Origin: Lasiodiplodia sp. COLG20 | Taxonomy: Eukaryota; Ascomycota; Dothideomycetes; Botryosphaeriales; Botryosphaeriaceae | Direction of reading: 5' to 3' | Length of the DNA stretch: 64,000 nt | Assembly: GCA_009801085.1 (NCBI GenBank) | Contig: VNWV01000008.1 | Span: forward strand, 2,450,397-2,514,396 | In this document: positions 40,401 to 50,519 of the stretch, piece after piece | How the letters are laid out: every line of letters starts with the position of its first letter | Numbering within the stretch: the first letter of the stretch is position 1 | The notes under the pieces: model-generated | Seen by the model: only the letters and a program-made list of their open reading frames with translations | Databases searched by the model: none | Told to the model about the DNA's origin: nothing | Position numbers and translations under genes: made by a program

Positions 40401-41540
40401 CCTTTCTGTGTTGGTCAGAGGTGGGGACAATGAGAATGTGGTCGATTGCCGCCCCCTCGGGCACCAATAACAGTTCAATCAGGCCCCCCTGAGCTGAGAG
40501 AAGAGACGAAGTTTCGTGGAGAAGCGTTTAACTGGTAGAAAGAGGTCTGCCATGGGATTTGGAATATTCCACCATTGTGCAAAAATCCTCCATCACTCTG
40601 TCATGCCGCCACCTCGCGCCCTCTGTAGGTGGCGAATATTCCGCGTCTCAGGCGCCAATCGCGTCGGGGTCGCAATAAATCATCTTCTGGATCTCAACGG
40701 CCGAAATCTCGATCTCATCGACATCCTTCTCGAGAGCAACGAGGAGGCCCGCTGGTGACGGCTTTACGCGTCAGTCTCCAGAATCTGCTCGCGAGAATTT
40801 TATCTTCCGATCCATTCTTGATGACGAGGCTGTGATCTAAAGTTGTCGAAGCACGTCATGATTGCGGTCGCTCGCAGAGTCAACATAGGTTCTGACCTTA
40901 ATGTCTTGCTCTTGCGTTGATCCGTGGTGGGAGACGTAATTGGTTGGTTGGTCGGGGAGGAGAGATGTGATTTGGAGATGACAGGGATGGATCTGGCTCC
41001 ACAAGGCCGATATAGTTTCAAGTGTGGAAGAGCCCGGATTACCTGTTCAGGAAATTCGTAGTACTCAGAAGCCAGGGTTGTCGTGGCCGGCAAAAATGCC
41101 ATCAGCTGATCCATCAACACTTAACAATTGTCCTTCTTGATGAGCGCGCGGAGTGTCTTGGTAACGCTAAAAGATTATGAACTCGAAAAGACCACTACTT
41201 TCAACATCATCTGACAGATTCTGGCCCTGGCCGCTGTGTGATACTCTTCGCGCTGTCCATCGAGCCGTGTATTCTTCGCGTACTTTCTCTGTTGGAAATG
41301 TACACACTGCGCTAAATGTTTGCCAGGAAGCCATCAAGCCGCATGCCCTTAGCTTTACTTTTACCCTTAGCTAAGATATTATTATGTCCCGCTATTGGAG
41401 AGTCTCATTGACCGTAGGCCTCGGAAAGTTAAGGGCCAAATGACAATAAAGCCTGAAATCAAGTCTAGTGCGTCGGAAGGGAGACATGTTGGTAAGTGTG
41501 CCCTCAATCCTTTTCTTTTTTTTTTCTCTCTCCAACTATA
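34449..41540. other. Long gene-poor region
   Basis: Seven kilobases without a confident gene. 34,900-36,000 is GC-rich with overlapping chance ORFs; 36,100-40,600 is of mixed composition with only short ORFs; poly-T/poly-A runs lie at 36,608-36,620 and 40,270-40,290. A possible decayed small gene lies at 40,648-41,114 (separate entry). Confidence 0.5.
40648..41114 (-). pseudogene. Possible decayed small gene
   Basis: On the minus strand an ATG at 41114 opens MDQLMAFLPATTTLASEYYE with FPEQ, ending at a GTAATC donor (41042). A plausible exon from 40896 (after ATTAAG) reads VRTYVDSASDRNHDVLRQL, then a TAG at 40839. The same frame, after one further TGA, ends in AGLLVALEKDVDEIEISAVE and IQKMIYCDPDAIGA before the stop at 40648. 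The segments look protein-like and share one frame, but two stops interrupt them. No family recognised. Either a decayed gene or coincidence. Confidence 0.25.
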
Positions 41541-41767
41541 CAGTGCCCTCTCGCAGCTAATAGCTAGCGTATATTTGTTTTTTTACTCACGTTATAGGTA
41601 GTTGAAGCTATTGTACGGGCGAGAACGTCGAATTAAAAATTCTACGAACAAGTCCGGACGATAGCTTCAACTACCCACACATGTTATTTTCCTAAGAAAG
41701 AGCTAAGGCATAGTTACACCTGAGACCTTACTATTCATCGCACTAGCCTCCGGCTGCAATACCACTG
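41541..41767 (-). mobile_element. MITE copy F
   Basis: Starts CAGTGCCCTCTCGCAG after TA at 41539-41540 and ends near CCACTG at 41767. Palindrome arms at 41595-41621 (diverged) and 41651-41677. The orientation is opposite to copies A, B, C and H: the GATGAATAG block appears reverse-complemented at about 41,732-41,742. Full-length, 227 bp, with scattered substitutions, so an older copy. Confidence 0.8.
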
Positions 41768-42221
41768 TGAAGCTTTAGAATCTCCATGGGGGCGCAGAAA
41801 GGAAAATGGCGTAAACATATCGTCATAGCTACGACAGTCAAGTTGAATTCTTGTCGCCTTCACTTTGTCTGCAACTCATAATGTATAATCGAAATTTCCA
41901 ATTGCATTGTGTTTATATGTACTAAACTACGGCTTCGATGGCTTGTCAATCTTTCATTTTCAAAATAGATGAATGCTGTGTGAGACATGCGAAAGTTTCG
42001 CCAAGTAGGACCATCTATTTCGATGGACCAAACAACAATGCAGAATACCACCTAAAAACGCCAGCTCTTTCTGGTATACCAAAGTCCATGCAGAATGCAT
42101 ACAATTCGAATTCCTCCAATATCAAACGCCAGCCACGGTCTATGCAAATTTGTACAACTCTAGTTAATACTGACGTTAATGCGATCCTGTGGGGGTTCGA
42201 TGGACATTGGATGGCTAGAGA
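41768..42221. other. 3' flank of the PROPPIN gene
   Basis: AT-rich spacer; nothing recognised. Confidence 0.5.
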
Positions 42222-43539
42222 TTACTCCATGATCCTCTTCCAGCCATCCTTCCAGACAGCTCTACGACCGTCCTCGGCGATGCCGACGCGGAACCTCTCC
42301 CAGCGCGCATCTTGGCCGGCGCCTATGATGAGCAGCTCCGATTCGTTGATCCATCCGATCACGCCCTTCGGGGGGCGGCCGCCGGCGACGCCTTGAATCG
42401 GGGTGTTCCAGTTGAGGCCGCCTCCCATGGCAGACGACGTGTTTCCGACAGCAGTGCTATTGGTCCCTCGGCGTGCGTACGTGGCAGACAGCTCGGGCTC
42501 GTCCCCGATTTCAAACTTGGCAGATGCAGTAGAATACACGTCGGAGAAGATGCGAGGAACCATGGGTATCTTGGAGAAGAACCCCCACTTCGATGCGTGC
42601 GACGGCTCCGCCGCACCGTTGCCGGACTCGAGGGCCCCGGAGAAGTCGCTGTTGATACTCGCAGGGCGGCCGCCGGATGAAGACGGTCGAGTCGCGTAGG
42701 GCAGATCGAATATGTGCAGGGTCCCGGTATCTGACGTCACCGCCATGAAGGCGTTGGATGGTGAAAGTGCAATGGAGAAGATGGTAGCACTTTCAACGCC
42801 ACGCCTGTACTCACCGAACTTTGCGCCATTGTCGGCCATCCACAAGCGGATTAGGGTGCCTTGCTCGCTAGCGGTTGCAATTATCGTACCGTCCGGGCTA
42901 AGGGAAAGGGCCCGAAGAGCGTTGGAATGCGCGGGGATAATGTTGATGTTCCTGGTCGCAAGTTCGAGAATCTGCACCTGGCCCGGAGTGCGGCCAGGGA
43001 AAACGACGATATCTTGGTTCAGGCAGCATAAGCCAAATGGGTTGTTGGCCGTCTCGAACTCCTTCAGTTTCTCCGGGCGAGCCGATAACTTGTAGACGTG
43101 GATGCTGTTGAGCAGGACGGCGACGAGGTACTTCTGGTTGAGGCGGACGCGTTGCACAGGAGTGTTGAACTCGAAGGTCAGGGTGGGCTCTTGTTTGCTC
43201 TCGTTCCAGAAAATGATCTAAATAGCACCGGAGCGGACCTGTTTAGAGAGGCTCCAGGTGGTCAACTCCGAGGGGAATCCGCGCACAGATGCTCACCTTG
43301 TTTTGGGCAAACTTGGGGCTCTTTCCACCCCCAACAAGGGCCAGGTAGTTTGTCTTGCCGACCATCTCAACGCAGCCCAACCCTTGGCCGAGGTCGCGGA
43401 CCTTCACCGGTCTGCAGTCCTGCGTGTCATAGATGCGAAAGCCGTTCTCGAGGGCGACGCTGAAATGGGAGAGGTCGCTGTTGTATGCGACGGACAGCGC
43501 CGGCGGCGGCGGCGAGTCGTTGATGGCTGCTCGCGTATT
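42222..43539 (-). CDS. HSV2: PROPPIN-family WD40 autophagy protein (Hsv2/Atg18-like)
   Basis: Two exons on the minus strand: 43539-43297 and 43217-42222; 412 aa. It is a seven-bladed WD40-type propeller: FSVALENGFRIYDTQDCRPV, then QRVRLNQKYLVAVLLNSIHV, ALSLSPDGTIIATASEQGTL and FSIALSPSNAFMAVTSDTGT. The phosphoinositide-binding F/L-R-R-G motif of PROPPINs is present as Y218-R-R-G221 in GAKFGEYRRGVESATIFSIA. These proteins bind PI3P/PI(3,5)P2 on endosomes, vacuole or the phagophore in autophagy and micronucleophagy. The overall layout and length suit SVP1-like protein 2 (Hsv2) better than Atg18, which usually has LRRG/FRRG and a longer loop; the Hsv2 label is an inference. It shares a 425-bp promoter with the septin gene. 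Confidence 0.85.
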
Positions 43540-43964
43540 CATGGCGGTGGGCGGTGCGGAGCAGAGGTGCGGGCTGCGAGTTGTTCTTGTGCGTAGCGGA
43601 CGATGGAGCTGGCGCACAGAGCAGCAGAAGCTCTTAGCGGGGCGAGCTTGGGCGCGCGCCGTGACACGCAGCTCCTCCACGCGTCGGGCGGCTTCTGGAA
43701 CAACGTCTCGCCGGGCCGCGCATCCCTGCCCTTTCCAGGAGCAGCGGAGGGACCCTTTGGAAATTAGGGGGAAGGAGCGGCCGACGACTCTCCACTGCCT
43801 TCTCCATCACCGCGCCCTCAGCGTCCTCCTGTCCTTCCGCCCACCGCACTCCACCAAGCCACACCCTCAATTGACGCCGACAGTCGCTCGCTCAAGTGCA
43901 GTCCTCGGCTCATTGACATTCACCCCATACTAAATCCTCCGGGCTCCGCCTGTTTTCGCCCAAC
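43540..43964. promoter_or_regulatory. Shared divergent promoter of PROPPIN and septin genes
   Basis: The start codons lie 425 bp apart, pointing outwards (ATG at 43539 minus, 43965 plus). The septin side has CT/CA-rich leader sequence. No TATA box seen. Confidence 0.6.
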
Positions 43965-45496
43965 ATGAACGCCGTATGACCATCCCTACCCTGGCTCGAA
44001 CCACGCCATCGTGCGCCGCATCCTGCGCGCAACCCGATTCCCAGATTCCCGCTGACCGGTGCTTCGACAGATCAAGATCCGCAGGAAGAAGAATGTCAAG
44101 AAGGGTATCCAGTTCTGTCTGATGGTCTGTGGCGCATCAGGCACTGGTATGTACCTCCACACGTGTACTCTGCGCGCACTGCGCTGACATCGCCGCCCAA
44201 CCATAGGTCGCACTACCTTCGTCAACACTCTCTGCGGCCAGGACGTCCTGAACCACAAGGAGTCGGACGATCCGAGCAATGCTCACGTCGAGGAGGGCGT
44301 CCGGATAAAGCCCGTCACCGTCGGTACGATCCCAAATTGCGATCAATATTCGCGGCCTGTCCGCCATCGAGGAATTTCACTAAGCATTGTTCACCAGAAT
44401 TAGAGCTCGATGAGGAAGGCACCCGCATTTCCCTGACCATCGTCGACACCCCCGGTTTCGGTGACCAGATTGACAACGAGGCCAGGTATGGGCGCGACGA
44501 CATCAAAGTAATTGCATTGCATGCTGACTTGCCGTAGCTTTGGCGAGATCGTCGGCTACCTCGAGCGCCAGTATGATGACATTCTGGCCGAGGAGTCGCG
44601 TATCAAGCGTAACCCTCGTTTCCGCGACAACCGTGTCCACGTCCTCCTCTACTTCATCACCCCCACTGGCCATGGGTAATATCCTCGCCTTCTTTTAGCT
44701 CTGGGCGTGGTCGCTGATCTGGAACCTGCAGTCTCCGTGAGCTTGACATTGAGCTGATGAAGCGTCTCTCCCCCCGCGTCAACGTCATCCCCGTCATTGG
44801 AAAGGCCGACTCACTCACCCCCGCCGAGCTCGCCGAGTTCAAGAAGCTCGTCATGGAGGACATTGAGCACTACCGCATCCCGGTCTACAACTTCCCTTAC
44901 GACATCGAGGAAGACGACGAGGACACTGTCGAGGAGAACGCCGAGCTGAGGGGTCTCATGCCCTTCGCCATTGTTGGTGCGGAGGAGTTTGTTGATGTTG
45001 GCGGCAAGAAGGTTCGCGCGAGGCAGTACCCCTGGGGTGTTGTCGAGGTTGAGAACCCGAGGCACTCTGACTTCCTGGCTGTGAGGAGCGCTCTCCTTCA
45101 CAGCCATCTGGCGGATCTTAAGGAAATCACTCACGACTTCCTGTACGAGAACTACCGTACCGAGAAGCTGTCCAAGAGCGTCGAGGGTGGTGCTGCTGCG
45201 TAAGTTTTTCTATTCCCTTGAAGAATGCACAACAAATACTAACGACCGATAGCGATTCGTCGATGAACCCCGAGGACCTGGCATCTCAGTCCGTGCGCCT
45301 AAAGGAGGAGCAACTCCGTCGCGAGGAGGAGAAGCTCCGCGAGATCGAGCTCAAGGTCCAGCGCGAAATCCAGGAGAAGAGGCAGGAGCTGCTGGCACGC
45401 GAAAGCCAGCTCAAGGAGATCGAGGCACGGATGCACAGGGAGCAAAGCCAGGCGCTCGGCTCGGAGACACCCGAAATCCCCGAGGAGGCGGCTTAA
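43965..45496 (+). CDS. CDC11: Septin, Cdc11/AspA type
   Basis: Seven exons: 43965-43973, 44071-44146, 44207-44323, 44398-44485, 44538-44675, 44732-45199, 45253-45496; 379 aa. It starts MNAIKIRRKKNVKKG, a polybasic lipid-binding stretch. The GTPase motifs are P-loop GASGTGRTT (24-32; Arg replaces the usual Lys), G3 DTPGFGD (84-90) and G4 GKAD (166-169). The septin unique element follows (AIVGAEEFVDVGGKKVRARQ, YPWGVVEVENPRHSDF). A C-terminal coiled coil (about 315-370; RLKEEQLRREEEKLREIELK) completes it. Septins form filaments at septa, hyphal tips and conidiophores; the Cdc11 class (AspA in Aspergillus) caps hetero-octamers. Exon 1 codes for three residues only, a common feature of fungal septins. 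Confidence 0.93.
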
Positions 45497-46834
45497 GTAC
45501 GTTCAACGATGATCGGGGGGTAATGGCTCTGGGGGTGTACCAGCACTGGCTTTTTTCTCTTTTTGCAGCGCGGATTCCCCCAATAATCGCGAATCCGACA
45601 AAACTTCTAACGCAGCAGGTGCAGGGAGCAGCTTTTAAGAAGATCAGGGTTTCTTATTTCTTGCACGAAAACGGCGAAGATGAGAAGACTCTGTTTGCCG
45701 AACGACAAACGTCTGTATATCAACAGACGCTGGCTACCTTCCTTTTTCGCCTGTTTTCATATGTCACTTGGCCATGGATGGGACACCAGCCCCCACCTCC
45801 TTCCTCTCTCTCTCCGGCTCTTGGCTTTTCTCTCAACCTTAGTACCCTCTTCTTGACTTATTCCCCAAGTTTCTTAAGTTCTGATATGTAGCTAGCTTTT
45901 TAGTAATCGGTTGAAGTAGCGAATGAGTCTTGAGTTGACGCTGATAAAAACGTGGTGTCCGCGTACTGGTGGGATACACGAGCGCGTGCATGTGGGGGGC
46001 CCGCTTCCTTTCGAGGTGGTCCGACTTCATTCGTTAATTCCATTTCCCTTTCCCTCGCTTCCTCTCTACTGGCGTGACTTTGATCCTGCGACAAAACTTT
46101 AACGAGGCACCCTGCTGCAAAGCAACCATGTCAGCGCCTCCGAGGTTGAGAAGAGAGGGAGTCGCCTATCTCTCTTCCCCCCACTCGGCCCGTCTCGACG
46201 GCTGCTTTGGCCCCATCCATCCCGTCTATTTTTCTCGGGGCCCGGGCCGGCGCAAAGCATTTTCATGGGGCAATTACCGAACTGCATGCGTAGGCTGGCG
46301 CCGGCCTGCATACAGCTCCCTCTTGCATCCGATGGCTGGTGCGAAGAATGGCTAAGGCTTAGAAAAGGTAGTGAATGCCCTCATGCAGCCAGTGCGATAG
46401 ATCAAGTGCCATAGAGCCCTTGGGGTTTCGCTTACTGAAGGAATTTATTTATACATGCGCTAGTTTAGTGATAAGCTTATGAACAGCAGCTTTTTCGTCC
46501 TTCCTGTCTCCACCAAATAGCGACGGTGTTGTTTCAGCCTCCATACTGCCAAGTCCCCAGTGTTTCTTCAGCATATTTCTATTCGTCCTCATTACAGTAC
46601 CGCTTGGACCCTCTTGCCGTACCGTACCTCCGTGAACCCGCAGCATTTCATAAGTCGGAGAGAACATCCTACCCATCTTCACGAATAACTATGGTTTCGC
46701 TCTGTAGGATCCGTACTCCATTTTGGAGTTTCTGAAGACGAGTTCATTTAAACTTATTTGGGGGGTTTGAAAAACTAGAATTTGGGCTTCGATATTACGC
46801 GAGTACGGAGTGAAGTCGGATAACCATGAACCCG
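45497..46834. other. Spacer between septin and CorA remnant
   Basis: 3' flank of the septin gene, then gene-free DNA with a MITE fragment at 46,314. A minus-strand open frame at 46,449-46,682 (77 codons, ending LITKLAHV) might be a further exon of the CorA-like gene, joined through a GTATGA donor at 46,841, but the acceptor is unclear. Confidence 0.4.
46314..46375 (+). mobile_element. MITE fragment G (left end only)
   Basis: CAGCTCCCTCTTGCATCC after TA at 46312-46313, followed by GATGGCTGGTGCGAAGAATG, matches the left terminus and subterminal block of copies A and C. No palindrome follows. Confidence 0.65.
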
Positions 46835-48488
46835 TCATACCTGCCCAGTCTCGCAATCCATTTCCCGTTTTTTCTTCTGTCTTTTTGCGGCGCACCACCA
46901 TGCCAAACCCGTAATGAGTGTCAGAGGGATTGTGAGGGCTAAATACAGCCAGGAGTCCCTAGAGATGAGAAGTCCACCGGTTTCCTCGTGGTGATCAAAG
47001 ACATTCATACCGAACAAGGACTGGATCCGTTAGCAAGAAACTCATACGCTTCCGAATGCGACACGTACTGCAACAAAACTTCCAGGTAAGTATATCAAAG
47101 TCGCCAGCGTGACCACACGAACAATAGCACTGTCGTCCACACTTTCCTTCGTGAGTCTGTAGACGTTTCCTGGCTTTCGGTCATGCATTGCTGGTGCCAT
47201 AGGTTCAATGTGTTGGTCATCTGAGAAATTAGCTCTCTAGACTGAAAGGGCAACACCATATTACAAACCATTTTGTTGATTCCGGCTACTCTTCTGCGTA
47301 GCGAATTTGCTGAAGTTCGATAGCCATTAATGCGCAACGATATTGAACGCAGAGCGTTCTCCGTTAACATTCTCTCCTTTTCATCATAGAGACCTTCTGC
47401 ACACATGTCGTCGTTCATGTTTAATAGCGGTTTGAGCAGAATCCGGTTCGTTTTCAGCGTCTATAATACTGTTTGAATGCTATCTTCGAGCGCGCAGACT
47501 TTGCGTATCATTTCGAAATTGACTGTGCGGGTAAAATATTGTTTTTCCCGATATGGATGGATTCCACAATACTTCTCTGCCTATCGTTAGCAACATCACC
47601 TATCTATTTTAAGAGATTATTTCTAACCTCTTCTTGGTAGCGCCTGCTAAGGTGGCGAAGCAACGCTCTCCATGAATCAAGGTAGCTTGTGACTAATACC
47701 AAGTGATGTCGTAGCGGGTTGCGTTCCGAACTTCGCCAACTTTCGTGGTCTGTGGCTTCCTGCTCAAGCTTACGTTGTACCTTTGAAGTCTGTCTTGAAT
47801 GAAACATCAAAGTGGTACTTTGATGGCTGTGCACAGAGACCTTCTGATACACTTCGGTCTGACGGAACGACCAAGGAAGTCCCTGCCTGTGATGATTCAA
47901 CTCGGCATACTTCATTTGGTATGCTATCTCTAAAAAGAAAATAATTAGAAAAACAGCATAAATGGGCCATTTATTACTTACCCAATAGTGGAACTAGAAC
48001 TTGATGTGCGTTCTCATAGACCGTGTTGCCATACGCTTGTTCAGATGCCGGTTTTTCGATGCTGACGCCCAGAAGAACGTCTAAAAATAGCAACGGAATC
48101 TGATGGTTGGATAGCAAATTCCTTAGGGATTTTTCGAAGATGAAGAATGGTTCGAGAGAGTTTTCTTGTGATATTGACCTGGCTAATATGTGAATTTCTT
48201 CTCCTTTCTCATTGCGCTCGGATCAATTCTTACAATACTGTTGTCTTTGGTCCAAGGGCCTGATTTGTCTCGAAAAGGTATGTCTCCAAGTTCGTGTCAT
48301 CATTAAAAGTGATCAGCTTCGGAATTTTGTTCTCTACTGTCATGAGCATCAATAAGATACAAATTATAAATCAGATTACCTTTAGACTCGATGATGTTAA
48401 TGCATGTTTTCTCAGCGCAATTGATACGGAACCATTCGTCGAATTCCGCATTTATGAACTCCTCGTCTAGACTTAGTCTTCTATCCAT
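46835..48488 (-). pseudogene. CorA-like Mg2+ transporter, interrupted
   Basis: Minus-strand exons read 48488-48380, 48336-48234, 48178-47982, 47929-47628, then 47574 onward. The start is MDRRLSLDEEFINAEFDEWF; later segments are NSLEPFFIFEKSLRNLLSNH, RQGLPWSFRQTEVYQKVSVH and, at the end, the CorA pore signature GMN in FVASLFGMNVFDHHEE followed by helix SWLYLALTIPLTLITGLAWW. The first helix is IVRVVTLATLIYLPGSF. Two defects break it: a TAG at 47461-47463 in ...DSIQTVL-stop-TLKTNRIL (a Gln codon would fit) and a frame change between about 47,210 and 47,150, because the helix-1 sequence lies in another frame. A 39-nt intron (GTCTGC...TATAG) could remove the TAG, but not the frameshift. CorA-like proteins of this fungal subfamily sit in the plasma membrane. 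Confidence 0.6.
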
Positions 48489-50262
48489 TGATGAACTTGA
48501 TCGTTAGAATTCAAGTAAAGGAGCGTTTATTATATAGTATAGATGTGGTTGGCGTGCGCTCCCTTGGAAAGAACCTCTTAGCGATTGTGATTTCTTGACA
48601 CTTTCTGAAGATGATTAGAAGCCTAATAAGAATTACAATGCAATATATAGCATCTTACTTGTAAGGTTCCACAAGACTAATCCGAATCAATCTTTTCAGC
48701 GCATGCATCGTGTGCAGGTGGTAAATCTGCCTTACACTGCCTCCTTCTATATCCGCTATACCGCGTTCGTTAACAAAGACTAGCCTTGCGTCTTCCGTCC
48801 GCCATCTTGCTAGGTACTCTCTGCCCCTTTCTTAATTCTCTGTAAAATTTATTAATTTCAGTTTTAAATTTTTATTTCTTTTAGAGCTCTACTTACACTA
48901 TCTTAGTCTAATCAGTAAAAGGTATCTAAATTATAAAATCGTTTCCCCTAACGTCGTTAGAACTTAAGCAGCATAAAACAACTAAGATACTTATTTTCTA
49001 CTAATTCTCTTCTTTATAAAATTTAGTATTAAGCTTATTTTTGAGAGCTTAAAGTAAATGTTGGTTTTAAAGCTTTCATGGTCGTGAATCTTGATACTCA
49101 ACTTCCCTAGTCTGTGTTCTTGAATGTACCTGGGGTGTCGTTCGGCAATAATAAACTTCTACATGGTCAGTTCCGTCCGCGAAAAAGATATATCTTGTTA
49201 ATAGTTTAGCATTTATGTTAGAATATCAATGGCTACTAGCACGTACTGAAATCAGGACGGCGTCGTGCTTTTTTCTAGTTCGACAATTTGTATTGCGCGT
49301 TGGTGTACTTTGCTTCAGCCTAGTGGTATGCCAGAGAATCTTGGCGAACCAAGCAAAAAAATAGCCCTTCCTCAAGTAGGGTTTCCTCCTTACTTTTGGC
49401 ATGCACAGATGACGTGTCCTTATGTTGAAGGGCCGCCTCCTCTTCTTAGGCATCGTTGCACAGACTAGGCTGTAGGTGGGACTGAAACTCTCAGCCTCGC
49501 ACTTCGTAAATCCAGGCTGGACTCCGCAGCTTCGAACAGACACGTTAATTGCTGATGTACAGAATTTGTAAGAATGTCCGAGGAAGAATAATTGGAGTTT
49601 ACAGCTGGTATGTCTAGTTGGGGGAATGGAAGGCGTTGGAAGAAGTTTTTCGGACTCTAAAAAGGATGTAGCGAAGAAAAGATCAGCTACGTAGTGAAAT
49701 GAACGGTATCTAGATGACTTAGCATTTGTTTAGAGCATTCAGTCATTAGGACTACGCTCAAAGAGGAGAAAGCGAATGGACGGACTTGGTCGGAGGGCTA
49801 TGAATTCCTCACCCAGAAGATTTAGAGGCGTGCATCTCTTAGGATTGTGTGAACATTAACACACCACAAAAACTTCGTGACAATGGAACATCACAAATAA
49901 GCATACCAGCGCGACACCTCTATTCACAGCTGAGATGAAGCAAAGACCATTGCGAAGTGGATAGCCCCATATTTTGCTGGCGACCTGGACTGAAGCTTCT
50001 TGCTCGCCGGTTCAAAAGCACGATAGCATGCAACACACACGGCACGCGTCGTACCCCGGAAAGTGTCGCAACGGTGCTAGTTTCATGCTTCTTTTCTGCG
50101 ACGTCATTTCAGCACGACAAGGCAGATTTTCATCGCCTCAGCCTTCTCGTTTTGTAACCGATACAGCAGCGGGGTGAATGCGAAACGATTTTTAGTGTTT
50201 TGTGTCATCGATATGCATGCAATGCACGCATGGGGGCGCCCGGATTCAGCCTTGCGTACATA
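48489..50262. other. AT-rich gene-poor region
   Basis: 48,500-49,250 is the most AT-rich part of the window. At about 49,475-49,265 (minus) a short decayed coding-like stretch occurs with three in-frame stops. No intact gene. Confidence 0.45.
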
Positions 50263-50519
50263 CAGCCCCCTCTCGCAGCCGACGGTTACAGCGATGAATA
50301 GTAGGGCGCTCGAATCTATGGCAACTATGCCTTGGGTTTTTCCTTTGAAAAAAAAAAAGGAAAACAACACATGGGTAGTTGAAGCTATCGTCCGGACGTA
50401 TATGTAGAATTTTTAATTCGACATTCTCGTCCGGACGATAGCGTCACCTACCCACGACATGAGCAAAAAAAAAAAAAAAAAACAAATCCACGCTAGCCAT
50501 CGGCCGCGACAGGGGACTG
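50263..50519 (+). mobile_element. MITE copy H (best-preserved full-length copy)
   Basis: 257 bp bounded by TA (50261-50262 and 50520-50521). Left end CAGCCCCCTCTCGCAGCC; right end GGCCGCGACAGGGGACTG, its imperfect inverse. The internal palindrome arms are at 50372-50398 (TGGGTAGTTGAAGCTATCGT...) and 50428-50454, with a 29-bp AT-rich spacer. A-runs flank the palindrome on both sides (50348-50358, 50466-50482). No ORF of transposase type. TA duplication and CAG ends suggest a non-autonomous Tc1/mariner-superfamily element. Confidence 0.88.
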
